From Kibdelosporangium persicum (GTDB lineage: Bacteria; Actinomycetota; Actinomycetes; Mycobacteriales; Pseudonocardiaceae): a stretch of 64,000 nucleotides of DNA. The notes below the pieces were generated by a model that saw only the letters and a list, made by a program, of their open reading frames with translations, was not told where the DNA came from and did no database searches. This document shows positions 32,035 to 41,840 of this stretch, piece by piece. Position 1 is the first letter of the stretch. Each line of letters starts with the position of its first letter. The stretch covers positions 62,001 through 126,000 of the forward strand of contig NZ_JAAATY010000012.1 of assembly GCF_013280595.1 (NCBI RefSeq), in the 5' to 3' direction. The position numbers were made by a program, and so were the translations under genes.

Positions 32035-34974
32035 CTAACGCAGAGTGAAGGTGCTGATCCTCGCGTTTCCGGTGAACACCAGGTAGACGTCGTGCCGGCC
32101 GGTCGCGCCGGACAGCGAGGTCGTCGTGGTCGAGTAGGTGTACCTGTCCGATGTGGCGTTTATCTCGGCCGTGCCGATCACCCTGCCGTGCACCGGATCG
32201 TCCAGCCGGATCTCCACAGTGGACGTCCCGGCGCCCGCGGTCCTGGCGGTGAAGGTGCGGGCCCTGAGCTCGGCGTCGCTGAAGCGCAGCCAGCCGCCCG
32301 CGGACACCTCGACCGCTTCACCCCGTTGTTTGCTTTCGTCGACCAGGTCCACACCGGAGTAGTCGTCGAAGTCGATCGCCCGGGTCTCCCGGCCGAGGTT
32401 CCGTGGCGGGATCTGTTCGCCGTGTACCCGCACGGCCGAGCGTTGCCGGATGTCCGAAGCGGACGAGCCGACAAGCACGTCATGGATCGACGACTCCAGG
32501 ACCCACTTGCCCCGGGTCACGTCCCAGTGCCGCAGGTCGGGCACCGTGAGCCGCACTGTCCGGGTCTCACCGGGCTGGAGGCTCACCCGCTGGAAGGCAC
32601 GCAACTGCTGGTTCGGTTGTTTGTCCCGAGATGTCTGCTGGTGCGTGTAGAGCTGCACCACCTCGTCGCCGGCACGCTGACCGGTGTTGGTCACCTGGAC
32701 TGTCGCCGTGAAGCTGCCGTTCCGGCCGGGCGGCGTGATCCTGAGGTCGCTGTGCCGGAACGTCGTGTATGACAACCCGTGACCGAACGAGTACAGCGGT
32801 GTGCCGTTGAAGTACTGGTATGTACGGTCCCGCTTGATGATGTCGTAGTCCAGGATGTCCGGAACGTCGGAGTCGGCGCGGTACCACGTCTGCGTCAGCC
32901 GGCCCGCTGGATTCGCCGTCCCGTACAGCACGTCCGCCAACGCGTTGCCCGTTTCCTGGCCCGCGTGCGAGGTCCAGACAATCGCCGGAACGTTCTCCTG
33001 CTCCCAGTTCAGCGTGGTCGGATAGCTGTTCTCCACCACGACGATCGTGTTCGGGTTCGCTTGCCGGACAGCCTTGATGAGCGCGGACTGACTGGCCGCG
33101 AGCGCGAGAGACGTGCGGTCGTGGTCCTCCCTGCCGTTGATGAACGGCATGCTGCCGACAACGACGACAGCGGTGTCCACCGACCGTGCGACCCGCACAG
33201 CGCTGTCGATGCCCGAGCTGACCAGATCCTTCCGGAACTTCGTCGCACCGGCAGCGTCCGGCGAGCCCAGGATCAGCCTTCCGTCCTCGGCGACCGTGAG
33301 GTAGTTGTTCGGGCCGTCCCAGGTGTTCGGCGTCTCGTACCCGGCGTACCTGATCACGACCGTGCCGTCACCGGCGTCCTCCAGCTTGAACTGCTGGTGG
33401 ACGAACCAGTCCCGCGGCTGCGGCGCCTGGTTGAGGAACGGGCTCGTGGGGTCGCCGATGTTCTGGCGCTCGACGTACCTGCCGTTCGCGGCGCTGCGCA
33501 AGGTGAGTACGCCATCGCCCCAGTCGAAGGCGTCGAACTGCTCGGTCGCGCCGGAGGTCGATCCGGCGACCTTCAGGATCTCACCGTCCTCATCGGACCC
33601 GGCGGTGACGTACCGGCCCGTGCTCGCCTCGCGCAAAGCGATCCGGTCGACGGCCTCGGTGTCGACCGCGTTGGCCTGCCTGGCTTTGATGCCGTCCAGT
33701 GGGGTCACCCGGTAGGGCAGGCCACCGGAATACCAATCCGTGTAGAGGGTCCGCTCGAGCGGCCCGATCACCGCGACACTGCGCTTCGGATCCAGCGGCA
33801 GGGCGTTGTTGTCGTTCTTCAACAACACCATCGCCTCGGCCGCGGTCCTGCGGGCCAGTTCCCGGTGAGCGGGACTGTTCACCACGTCCTTGCCGATCCT
33901 GGCGTACGGGCCGCCGTCCGGGTCGAACTCGCCGAGCCGGAACCGGATGCTCAGCACGTGCCGCACCGCGGTGTCGATGTCCTTCTCCGTCAGCAGGCCT
34001 TTGGCCAGCGCGGAGGTGACGATCTCGACGGTCGGGCCGGACCGCTGGTTGTCGACGGTGAAGCTGTCCATCCCCGCCTTGAGGGTGGCGGCGAAGCCCT
34101 CCTCGTTGGTGGCGAAGTACTTCTGCGAGCCCGTCAGGTTGTACGGTGCCGAAGCGTCGCTGACGTTGTACAGCGTTTTGTCCGTCCATGTCCGCACGAC
34201 GTCGTCGACGTCCGGGTTGACGGTGGCCGGTCGCCCGTTGACGAGGTTGTACGAGGACATCACACCGGTCGCCGCGTCCGCCGAGATGGCCGGCTTGAAC
34301 GCCATTTCGTCGTACTCGCGCAGTACCCGGGGCCGCAGGTTGGACGAGGCGGTGTCCCGCCGGATCTCGTTGTTGTTGGCGAGATAGTGCTTGAGCACGG
34401 GCGCGGTTTTCAGGTGTGTCGGGTGGTCGCCGGTCAGCCCTTTGCCGTAGGCCGTCGAAATGGCACCCGTCAGCATCGGGTCCTCGGAGTAGCCCTCCTC
34501 GTTACGCCCCCATCGCGGGTCACGCAGCAGGTTCACCACCGGGGCCCACAGTTGCAGTCCCCAGAACCCCGGGTCCTGCGAGTGGTAGCCGCGTGCCTCG
34601 TCGCCGACCACCGAGCCGACCTGGCGAATCAGTGCCGGATTCCACGTCGACGCCAGCCCGATCGCCTGCGGGAACACGGTGGCGTTGGCGGTGACGACGT
34701 TACCGTTGGTCCGTTCGGTGGTCCACGCCAATCCGTGCAGCGCCTCCGTGCCGGTCTTGAACTCGCCGATGCCCAGCCGCGGGATGGCCGGCTGGAACTG
34801 GTGTAACAGCGAGATCTTCTCGGCCAGTGTCAACCGGTTGAGCAGATCCGCGACCCGGGCGTCGAGCGGCAGCGCCGGATCGCGGAACGGATGGCCGGCG
34901 GGCTGGGCGATCGCCGGTCCGGCCAGACCCGCCAGCAGAGCCAGAACGATCACGAGAACCCGGAAGTTCCGCAT
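32035..34974 (-). CDS. Secreted GH3 beta-glycosidase with beta-trefoil insert and CBM6-like domain
   Basis: The 979-residue enzyme starts with a Sec signal peptide (cleavage after GPAIA near residue 23). The GH3 TIM barrel follows (RLTLAEKISLLHQFQPAIPRLG; WAPVVNLLRDPRWGRNEEGYSED) with nucleophile Asp273 in NVSDAS. The alpha/beta sandwich is interrupted around residues 440-580 by a fascin/ricin-like beta-trefoil (REASTGRYVTAG, RSAANGRYVERQ). A fibronectin III-like domain comes next, then a CBM6-like domain from about 863 to the end. It is most like beta-xylosidase/beta-glucosidase GH3 enzymes; exact specificity is open. It is divergent from the LacI gene at 35042 and next to the xyloglucan operon. 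ATG 34974 gives the signal peptide directly; a start 11 codons upstream adds a poor leader. Confidence 0.88.
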   Translation of the reverse strand: MRNFRVLVIVLALLAGLAGPAIAQPAGHPFRDPALPLDARVADLLNRLTLAEKISLLHQFQPAIPRLGIGEFKTGTEALHGLAWTTERTNGNVVTANATVFPQAIGLASTWNPALIRQVGSVVGDEARGYHSQDPGFWGLQLWAPVVNLLRDPRWGRNEEGYSEDPMLTGAISTAYGKGLTGDHPTHLKTAPVLKHYLANNNEIRRDTASSNLRPRVLREYDEMAFKPAISADAATGVMSSYNLVNGRPATVNPDVDDVVRTWTDKTLYNVSDASAPYNLTGSQKYFATNEEGFAATLKAGMDSFTVDNQRSGPTVEIVTSALAKGLLTEKDIDTAVRHVLSIRFRLGEFDPDGGPYARIGKDVVNSPAHRELARRTAAEAMVLLKNDNNALPLDPKRSVAVIGPLERTLYTDWYSGGLPYRVTPLDGIKARQANAVDTEAVDRIALREASTGRYVTAGSDEDGEILKVAGSTSGATEQFDAFDWGDGVLTLRSAANGRYVERQNIGDPTSPFLNQAPQPRDWFVHQQFKLEDAGDGTVVIRYAGYETPNTWDGPNNYLTVAEDGRLILGSPDAAGATKFRKDLVSSGIDSAVRVARSVDTAVVVVGSMPFINGREDHDRTSLALAASQSALIKAVRQANPNTIVVVENSYPTTLNWEQENVPAIVWTSHAGQETGNALADVLYGTANPAGRLTQTWYRADSDVPDILDYDIIKRDRTYQYFNGTPLYSFGHGLSYTTFRHSDLRITPPGRNGSFTATVQVTNTGQRAGDEVVQLYTHQQTSRDKQPNQQLRAFQRVSLQPGETRTVRLTVPDLRHWDVTRGKWVLESSIHDVLVGSSASDIRQRSAVRVHGEQIPPRNLGRETRAIDFDDYSGVDLVDESKQRGEAVEVSAGGWLRFSDAELRARTFTARTAGAGTSTVEIRLDDPVHGRVIGTAEINATSDRYTYSTTTTSLSGATGRHDVYLVFTGNARISTFTLR

Positions 34975-35041
34975 GGTCTCGCCTTTCTGTCCGATGAGGA
35001 CGGACATGACATCGCCGCGTCGTCGCGACTATCATCACCAA

Positions 35042-36052
35042 GTGGTCACCATCGCAGATGTCGCCCGCGCGGCCGGGGTTTCGCCGAGCACGGTGTCCTA
35101 TGTGCTCTCGGGCAAGCGGTCGATCTCCGAAGAGACCCGCCGCCGGGTCCAGCGCAGCATCCGGCAACTGGGCTATCACCCGAATGCCGGTGCGCGGGCG
35201 TTGGCCAGCAGCCGCAGCAACGTCCTGGCCGTGGTGATCCCGTTGCGGACCGACCTGAACGTGCCGGTGGTCATGCAGTTCGTCGCGGCCGCCGTGACCG
35301 AGGCGCGGACCCATGACCACGACGTCCTGTTGCTGACCAAGGACGAAGGGCCGGAAGGCCTGCGCAGAGTGGCCGCGTCGTCCATCGCCGACGCGTTGAT
35401 CGTGATGGACGTGGAGGCCGCCGAGCCGCGGCTGCCCGTGCTGCGGGCGCTGGACCGGCCGGTCGTGCTGATCGGCGTGCCGGACCAGCCAGGTGACCTG
35501 ACGTGCGTCGACCTCGATTTCACGGCGGCCGGTTCGGCCTGCGTGACCCACCTGGCCGACCTCGGGCACCGGGAGATCGCGTTGATCGGCCCGTCCCCCG
35601 AGGTCTACAAACGCGGCACCAGCTACTCGGGCCGTTTCCTGCACGGATTCCAGCGAACCGCCGGCGAACGGAAGGTGCGCGCCGCGTCCTTCCCGTGCCC
35701 GCCGTCGTACGACGGGCTGCGCGAGCGTCTCGACGAAGTGTTCACGCGTCATCCCGGCGTCACCGGCCTGGTCGTGCACAACGAGGCGATACTGGGACCT
35801 CTGCTCTCGGAGCTGGGCCGCCGGGGCAAGCAGGTGCCGCGGGACATCTCGGTGCTCGCGGTGTGCCCGGAGGACATGGCCGAGGCGCACGCGATACCGC
35901 TGACCTCCATCGCTCTGCCGACGGCGGAACTGGGCAGCCTCGCCGTGGAGATGGCGATGCGCCGGCTCGGCGGCGGGACCGTCCAGCCCGAGGTCCGGCT
36001 GTTGTCACCCACGTTGATCGACCGCGGCAGCACCGGTCCAGTGATTGCCTAG
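35042..36052 (+). CDS. LacI-family transcriptional repressor (xyloglucan locus)
   Basis: The 336-residue repressor begins with VTIADVARAAGVSPSTVSYVLSGKRSISEETRRRV, then LGYHPNAGARALAS, the complete HTH and hinge, followed by a sensor domain. GTG 35042 fits the family start; an ATG at 34993 would add 16 residues. It is divergent from the secreted GH3 gene, with 67 bp between starts, and converges on the GH35 gene with a 48-bp 3' overlap. It is the best candidate to bind the GTCGAAGCGCTTCGAC site before the GH12 operon. I saw no copy of that site in its own promoter region, so control of GH3 may use a different sequence. Confidence 0.9.
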   Translation: MVTIADVARAAGVSPSTVSYVLSGKRSISEETRRRVQRSIRQLGYHPNAGARALASSRSNVLAVVIPLRTDLNVPVVMQFVAAAVTEARTHDHDVLLLTKDEGPEGLRRVAASSIADALIVMDVEAAEPRLPVLRALDRPVVLIGVPDQPGDLTCVDLDFTAAGSACVTHLADLGHREIALIGPSPEVYKRGTSYSGRFLHGFQRTAGERKVRAASFPCPPSYDGLRERLDEVFTRHPGVTGLVVHNEAILGPLLSELGRRGKQVPRDISVLAVCPEDMAEAHAIPLTSIALPTAELGSLAVEMAMRRLGGGTVQPEVRLLSPTLIDRGSTGPVIA

Positions 36053-38803
36053 CGCCACCAGGCCGGCCGGCGCCAGCGCACCGGGCTCGGTGGCGATCAC
36101 GGCCAGCACCAGCGTGTTGGACCTGCCCAGCACCCCTGCGGGGAGCACGAAGTCGCGCTGGGGCGCGTCCGGCATGTACTGGCCCATGTTCCAGCCGTTG
36201 ACGAACACGAACGCCCGATACTTCCGGTCCGGCTGGTCGCCGAACCGCACCGCGATCGGGACGTCCTGGTCCGCGGGCAGGTCGAGCCGGAACGTGGTGC
36301 GGTACCACGAAACACCAGTCGGCATCGTAGCCGGTGCGGGCTGCCAACGGCTGTGACGATCCGGCAGGTGCCATCCCGCGCGCTCGCCGTACAGGCCGCC
36401 TGTGTTCAGCGGGCCGCGTTCGGCGTCGTTGTCGTTCGCGCCCCGGATCTGCCATGAGATCTTCGCGTCGTCCACCGTGACACCGAAAAGACCTCGCGGC
36501 TGCTTGAACCTGGTGTCGTCAGCCGTCCAGTCGTCGTTGTGGCCCATGTTCGTGACCAGCACGGACAAGGTGGCCGTGCTCCCCGTCGCCAACAGGTCCG
36601 GCGGGATGGCGAAATCGCCGCGGCCAGGGTCCTGGTTGACCGGTGGTTCGGAGTCGGCCTGCGTACCGCCCGCCGCCGAGCCGAGGTAACGACCGTTGAG
36701 CCACACGAGGTAGTTCCCGCGTCTGCCGGTGATCGCGTTGACCGACACCGTCTTCTCGTCCCCGCTCGCGGTGAAGGTGCCGCGATACCACACGTTCCCG
36801 TAGTGGTAGCCGTACTCGTCCGCGTACAGCACCGGCAGCGTCTTCGGTTTGATCGGGCTGGCTGTCGTGGTCTTGTCCGCGACCGTCCACCCCGAGTCGC
36901 CGAACGCGGGCGGCTCGGCCCGGTACTGCCATGAGGACAACGCGGGCAGCGTGACCGGCCGTGGCCCGGAAAGCCTGCCGCTCAACGAACCGCTCGGCGT
37001 TCGCCGCGTCGTGACAAGCCTGCCGTCCACGACCACCCTGCCGGCGGGGGCGAATGTCTCGATCTCCCCGGCCTGGTCCATGTCGGCTCGCAGCACCAAC
37101 CAGTCACCGGCGACGGCCGCCGACCGCACCAAGGACGGCCCACGAACCAGCACCGGCCCGGCCGCGGTGTCCATCCGCCAGAACTGCGCCGCGGTCTGGT
37201 CGGTGCCGAGCATCAGCAGCATCGGCGGCCGGCCGCCGCCGGAGACCAGGACCCTGGCCAGACCGGAATGGGTGTAGTCCAGCCGCAGATCCTTGCCGCC
37301 GAAGGAACTCCGCACCGTGCCTTCGAGGACTCGCACGTCCGGAGCTGAGCTGTACCGCAGGACCGTGGAACCTTGTTCACCGTCACGTCCGTACAGCACG
37401 GCGACATCACGGCCCCGCACTGTCACGTGCGTCAGGATCTCGGAGTTCGACCACACGAGACGTTGCCCGCCGAGGTCGTACCCGGCCACCAGGATCTTGG
37501 CGTCGCGTCCGTTGACCCGTACCGGAACTGTGTAGGAGCCGTCTGGTGTCGACCAGTCCAGCGTCGTCGACACGTCGGCCGACGTCCGCCGGTCGGCATG
37601 CCGGACGAGCACGAACTGCGTTGCCGTGTCCGGGTTCGCCCGTGCCTGGGTGAACACGGCCGGATCGGCGGGTGCGGGCGGCGCGATGGTGTCGGTCTTG
37701 GCCAGGGGTTTGATCGTGGTCATCAGGTAACCCTGGCGCTTGAACTCGTCGTACTTCGCGGTCAGCCCACGAGATTCGGTGATCGCCGCGCCGTAGTCGT
37801 ACGAGGTGTAGACGTCGTTGGGCTGCGGCAGCCATCCCCATGAGGTTCCACCGTGCAGCATGTAGTAGCCGTACATGGTGGCACCGCTGGCGATGATGTT
37901 GGACTTGTAGTACACCTTCATGTAGTCCGGACCGGTCAACTCCCGGCACTTCTCGTACCCGGCGTTGTTCAGATCGATCGCGCCTGCCTGGTACTCCGCC
38001 GCGTACACCGGGGCGTCGTCGCGCAGCCGCCGTGTCACGCCGTCACCCCAGGTTCCCCACGTGCCCGGGTCCTGGCAGTTGAAGGCCTGCGGGTAGTCGT
38101 CGACACCGGGGATCTGCACGGCGCCTTGACCGGACGACCAGTTCGCCAGGTTCCCGCCGCAGCAGTTGTTGTGCACGATGGGCACGTCGATCCCGTCCGC
38201 GCGGGCGTTCTCCTGTAACTGCTGCATGTAGAGCGGGTCGACGTTGACCGCGTATTCGTTCTCCACGTTGTAGGCGATCACCGACCCGCCCCTGGTGACC
38301 TGATGGCGCGCCAGGATGGGATTGATCCGGCTGAGCCATTCCCGGTAGGCCGCGGTGTATCCGGGATCGCTGGACCGGGCCCGCCCGTCGACCGTCTTGA
38401 GCCACGCGGGAAACCCGCCGCCCGTGGTCTCCGCGTTGATGTAGGGCCCGGGCCGCGCGACCACGTACAGTCCGAGTTCCTCGGTCAGCCGCAGCAGCCG
38501 TTCCACGTCACGGATTCCGGTGAAGTCGTACACGCCGGGTGCGGGCGAATGGTATCCCCAGTGGAAGTACAGCGAGACACCGTTGAACCCGGCTGCCCGG
38601 ATCTTCTCCAGCACGTCCCGCCAGAGCCCCGGGCTGGGCAGCCGGAAGTAGTGGAACTCACCGGACCACAACACCACCCGGCGACCGTCCACAGTGAGCG
38701 AGTAATTGTCGTACGCCACGGTGTGGCCGCGCGCCTGGCCGGCGGCGGCGACGGGCGCGGCGATCAATCCCACCAGCATCAGCACCGCCATCACGATCCT
38801 CAT
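36005..38803 (-). CDS. GH35 beta-galactosidase, exported
   Basis: The 932-residue enzyme has a signal peptide (MRIVMAVLMLVGLIAAPVAA) and a GH35 TIM barrel: WSGEFHYFRLPSPGLWRDVL, FHWGYHSPAPGVYDF, VVARPGPYINAETTGGGFP. NVENEY holds the likely acid/base Glu183 and YAAEYQ the nucleophile Glu270. Later residues form the beta-galactosidase jelly-roll domains (WYRGTFTASGD; GVSWYRTTFRLDLP). It removes terminal beta-galactose, as found on xyloglucan side chains. It is the last gene of the GH12-SBP-permease-permease-GH31-GH35 operon, overlapping GH31 by 4 bp. Its signal peptide implies action outside the cell, before import. Confidence 0.92.
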   Translation of the reverse strand: MRIVMAVLMLVGLIAAPVAAAGQARGHTVAYDNYSLTVDGRRVVLWSGEFHYFRLPSPGLWRDVLEKIRAAGFNGVSLYFHWGYHSPAPGVYDFTGIRDVERLLRLTEELGLYVVARPGPYINAETTGGGFPAWLKTVDGRARSSDPGYTAAYREWLSRINPILARHQVTRGGSVIAYNVENEYAVNVDPLYMQQLQENARADGIDVPIVHNNCCGGNLANWSSGQGAVQIPGVDDYPQAFNCQDPGTWGTWGDGVTRRLRDDAPVYAAEYQAGAIDLNNAGYEKCRELTGPDYMKVYYKSNIIASGATMYGYYMLHGGTSWGWLPQPNDVYTSYDYGAAITESRGLTAKYDEFKRQGYLMTTIKPLAKTDTIAPPAPADPAVFTQARANPDTATQFVLVRHADRRTSADVSTTLDWSTPDGSYTVPVRVNGRDAKILVAGYDLGGQRLVWSNSEILTHVTVRGRDVAVLYGRDGEQGSTVLRYSSAPDVRVLEGTVRSSFGGKDLRLDYTHSGLARVLVSGGGRPPMLLMLGTDQTAAQFWRMDTAAGPVLVRGPSLVRSAAVAGDWLVLRADMDQAGEIETFAPAGRVVVDGRLVTTRRTPSGSLSGRLSGPRPVTLPALSSWQYRAEPPAFGDSGWTVADKTTTASPIKPKTLPVLYADEYGYHYGNVWYRGTFTASGDEKTVSVNAITGRRGNYLVWLNGRYLGSAAGGTQADSEPPVNQDPGRGDFAIPPDLLATGSTATLSVLVTNMGHNDDWTADDTRFKQPRGLFGVTVDDAKISWQIRGANDNDAERGPLNTGGLYGERAGWHLPDRHSRWQPAPATMPTGVSWYRTTFRLDLPADQDVPIAVRFGDQPDRKYRAFVFVNGWNMGQYMPDAPQRDFVLPAGVLGRSNTLVLAVIATEPGALAPAGLVALGNHWTGAAAVDQRG

Positions 38804-41031
38804 TGGACGTCCTCGATCGTGCACGCGTCGCCGGTTCCCGGGATCGGGTCCTCGCCGTCGGGGAACGCGACCTGCCACTCCGAAGGCGGCGAGTCCACGT
38901 CGACCTGCAGCCGGTTTCCGTTCCGGTGCGTGTGGAACGTGGAACCACCGACCGTGGTGGTCACCCGGGCCCCGTCCGCGAGCTGATAGACCTGCAGGGT
39001 CACGCCCTCGGCATAGTCGTAGTCCGGCCGGGCGTCGACCGCTCCGAGGGGCAGGACTGTGTTGGGACGCACCAGCAACGGGACCGTGCGGAAGTCGCAG
39101 GTCATCGTCACCCAGCGGCCGCCGTGGATCTCCGTGCCGGTGAAGAAGTCGGTCCAGACACCGTCCGGCACGTAGAACGAGACCTTGCCGTCGTCGGAGA
39201 ACACCGGCGCGACCAGAAGACTGTCGCCGAGCATGTACTGCCGTTCCAGGTACGTGCACGCCGGATCGTCCGGGAACTCCAGCGCCATCGCGCGCATCAT
39301 CGGCGTTCCCTCGGTGCTGGCCTGCAAGGCCGCGTGGTGCAGGTACGGCATCAACCGCGCCTTGAGCTTCGCGAAGATCCGCAGTACGTCGACCGCTTCC
39401 TCGTCGAACAGCCACGGCACGCGGTAGGAGGAACTGCCGTGCAACCGGCTGTGCGAGGACAACAGGCCGAAGGCGATCCACCGTTTGAACAACGCCGCGT
39501 CCGGGGTGCCCTCGAAGCCGCCGATGTCGTGGCTCCAGTACCCGAAGCCGGACATGCCCAGCGAAAGCCCGCCGCGCAGGCTTTCCGCCATGGATTCGTA
39601 GGTCGATTCACAGTCCCCGCCCCAGTGCACCGGGAACTGCTGCGACCCCACGGTCGCCGAACGGGCGAACACCACCGCCTCCCCGTCGCCACGTCGTTTG
39701 CGCAGCACCTCGAAGACGGTCTGGTTGTAGAGGTACGTGTAGTAGTTGTGCATCCGTTCCGGGTCGGAGCCGTCGAAGTAGACCACGTCGGTGGGAATGC
39801 GCTCGCCGAAGTCGGTCTTGAAGCAGTCCACGCCCTGATCCAGCAGAGCCTCCAGTTTGGACGCGTACCATTCACGCGCGGACGGATTGGTGAAGTCCAC
39901 CAGTGCCATTCCCGGTTGCCACAGATCCCACTGCCAGACGTCACCGTTCGGCCTGCGCAGCAGGTAACCGCCGTCGACGCCTTCGGCGAACAGCGGAGAG
40001 CGTTGCCCCACATAGGGATTGATCCATACCGAGATGCGCAGATCACGTGCCTTCAACCGGTCCAGCATGCCGACCGGGTCCGGGAACGTCCGCGGATCCC
40101 ACTCGAAGTCACACCAGTTGTACTCGCGCATCCAGAAGCAGTCGAAATGGAACACGCTCAGCGGCAGGTCACGCTCGATCATGCCGTCGATGAACCCCGA
40201 CACCGTCTTCTCGTCGTACGACGTGGTGAAGGACGTCGACAACCACAACCCGAACGACCACATCGGCGGCACGGGCGGCCTGCCGGTCAGCAGCGTGTAC
40301 TTGTGCAGGATCTCCTTGGGGCTCGGGCCGTAGATGATGTAGTACGCCAGCGACTGGCCCTCGACGCTGAACTGCACACGGGACACGGCTTCCGACGCCA
40401 CTTCGAACGAGACACGGCCCGGGTGGTCGACGAAGATCCCGTACCCCGCGTTCGTCAGGTAGAACGGGACGTTCTTGTAGGCCTGTTCACTGCTCGTGCC
40501 CGCGTCGGCGTTCCAGATGTCCACCACCTGGCCGTTGCGCACCAACGGCCCGAACCGCTCGCCCAGTCCGTAGACCACCTGTCCGACACCGAGGTTCAAC
40601 TGTTCCCGGACGTAGTGCCTGCCGTCGAGGCTCATGAAGCCCATCCCCTTGGCAGCGCTGGTGGTCAGCACCTGGTCGCCGGCCAGGAAGTCGATCCGCC
40701 AGTCCCGGCTGACCCGGACCGACAGCGAGCCCGCGGTCAGCGTGTCCTCGGTGAGCCGCACGTCGTGGTCCGCGCCGGCCAGCCCGAACCGCGGCTCTTT
40801 CGGCCGTTCACCTTCGAAGTGCGTCAGGCTCACGCCGATCACGTCCGGCATCGGCGACGAGAAGCGGACCGTGGCCACCGGGCCTTTCAGCAGGTCACCG
40901 CGGTGCCGGATGGGATGGGTCGGGGCGTGCACGACGATCTGCCCGTCCGCGGGCGTGATGTCGTACACCTCGACCGGATGTGCCGCCTGGACGCCGTCGC
41001 GCAGCAGCCAGTATCCGTTGCTGAACTTCAT
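38800..41031 (-). CDS. Alpha-xylosidase, GH31 (YicI type)
   Basis: The 743-residue cytoplasmic enzyme closely follows YicI: an N-terminal beta domain, WSFGLWLSTSFTTSYDEKTV, FDCFWMREYNWCDFEWD, and the diagnostic KTDFGERIPTDVVYFDGSDP with nucleophile Asp407. GGDCEST carries the acid/base Asp about 70 residues later, and MSGFGYWSHDIGGF follows. YicI-type enzymes release alpha-xylose from isoprimeverose and xyloglucan oligosaccharides. Length is near the family norm. It overlaps the permease gene (ATGA at 41028-41031) and the GH35 gene (38800-38803), so the importer and intracellular trimming are co-translated. Confidence 0.95.
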   Translation of the reverse strand: MKFSNGYWLLRDGVQAAHPVEVYDITPADGQIVVHAPTHPIRHRGDLLKGPVATVRFSSPMPDVIGVSLTHFEGERPKEPRFGLAGADHDVRLTEDTLTAGSLSVRVSRDWRIDFLAGDQVLTTSAAKGMGFMSLDGRHYVREQLNLGVGQVVYGLGERFGPLVRNGQVVDIWNADAGTSSEQAYKNVPFYLTNAGYGIFVDHPGRVSFEVASEAVSRVQFSVEGQSLAYYIIYGPSPKEILHKYTLLTGRPPVPPMWSFGLWLSTSFTTSYDEKTVSGFIDGMIERDLPLSVFHFDCFWMREYNWCDFEWDPRTFPDPVGMLDRLKARDLRISVWINPYVGQRSPLFAEGVDGGYLLRRPNGDVWQWDLWQPGMALVDFTNPSAREWYASKLEALLDQGVDCFKTDFGERIPTDVVYFDGSDPERMHNYYTYLYNQTVFEVLRKRRGDGEAVVFARSATVGSQQFPVHWGGDCESTYESMAESLRGGLSLGMSGFGYWSHDIGGFEGTPDAALFKRWIAFGLLSSHSRLHGSSSYRVPWLFDEEAVDVLRIFAKLKARLMPYLHHAALQASTEGTPMMRAMALEFPDDPACTYLERQYMLGDSLLVAPVFSDDGKVSFYVPDGVWTDFFTGTEIHGGRWVTMTCDFRTVPLLVRPNTVLPLGAVDARPDYDYAEGVTLQVYQLADGARVTTTVGGSTFHTHRNGNRLQVDVDSPPSEWQVAFPDGEDPIPGTGDACTIEDVQ

Positions 41032-41840
41032 TTGACCGCCCCTGCCGTGATGCCCCGTGTCAACGTGTGCTGGAAGATCAGGAAGAACGCGATCGCCGGG
41101 ATCACCCCGAGCAGCGCCGACGCGCTGGTCATCGTCGCGTCCATCAACCGTTGGCCCTGCAGCACACCCAGTGCGACCGGCACGGTCTGGGTGTCGTTGG
41201 AGATCAGTAGGACCAGCGGCAGGAAGAACTCGTTCCAGGTCCAGATGAAGAAGAACACGAACAGCACGCCCAGCGTCGGCCGGGAGATCGGCACCACGAT
41301 CCGCACCAGGGCCTGCCACTTGTTCGCGCCGTCGATCCGCGCCGCCTCGAGCAGTTCGCCCGGGAACCCGGTGAACGTCGAGGACAGCAGGTAGGTGCCG
41401 AACGCGGCCTGGACGATGGTGAAGATGATGATCACGCTGAGCTGCGTGTCGTACAGCCCGGATTCCTTGGCCAGGAAGTACAACGGGTAGACCAGCGCTT
41501 CCTGCGGCAGCGTGTTCGCCACCAGGAAGGCGATCAGAATCCACAGGCGGCCGCGGATCCGGCCGATGCCCAGCGCGTACGCGTTCAGCACCGACACGAC
41601 GACCGCGAGCACCGCGACCGATCCGCTGATGACGAAGCTGTTCAGCAGTTTCTGGCCGAAGTCGACCCGGTCCCAGAAGTCGGCCAGGCCCTGCAGGCTG
41701 ATCCCGTCCGGCAGGGCCAGCGGTCCTTCGGCCGCGTACTGGGTGGGCGATTTCAGCGCGTTCATCGCCACGATCACGAACGGCGCCAGCATCACCACCG
41801 CGAGCACGATCACCGACCAGAGCACGGCGTGCCTTCTCAT
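41028..41840 (-). CDS. Sugar ABC transporter permease, MalG type (xyloglucan locus)
   Basis: The 270-residue polytopic protein has six hydrophobic segments, the LEAARIDGANKWQALVRIVVP coupling loop and the TRGITAGAVK tail of CUT1 permeases. It starts 4 bp inside the MalF-type gene and ends 4 bp inside GH31. It forms the importer channel with the next gene; the substrate is inferred from the enzymes to be xyloglucan oligosaccharides. Confidence 0.93.
   Translation of the reverse strand: MRRHAVLWSVIVLAVVMLAPFVIVAMNALKSPTQYAAEGPLALPDGISLQGLADFWDRVDFGQKLLNSFVISGSVAVLAVVVSVLNAYALGIGRIRGRLWILIAFLVANTLPQEALVYPLYFLAKESGLYDTQLSVIIIFTIVQAAFGTYLLSSTFTGFPGELLEAARIDGANKWQALVRIVVPISRPTLGVLFVFFFIWTWNEFFLPLVLLISNDTQTVPVALGVLQGQRLMDATMTSASALLGVIPAIAFFLIFQHTLTRGITAGAVK

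Noticed and set aside
32779-34806. Plus-strand open frame of 675 codons
   Set aside because: It is antisense to GH3, Arg/Val/Gly-rich with no recognisable motif.
34985-35006. GTCC...GGAC inverted repeat between GH3 and LacI as the operator
   Set aside because: The arms are only 4-5 bp and unlike the other LacI operators in the window.
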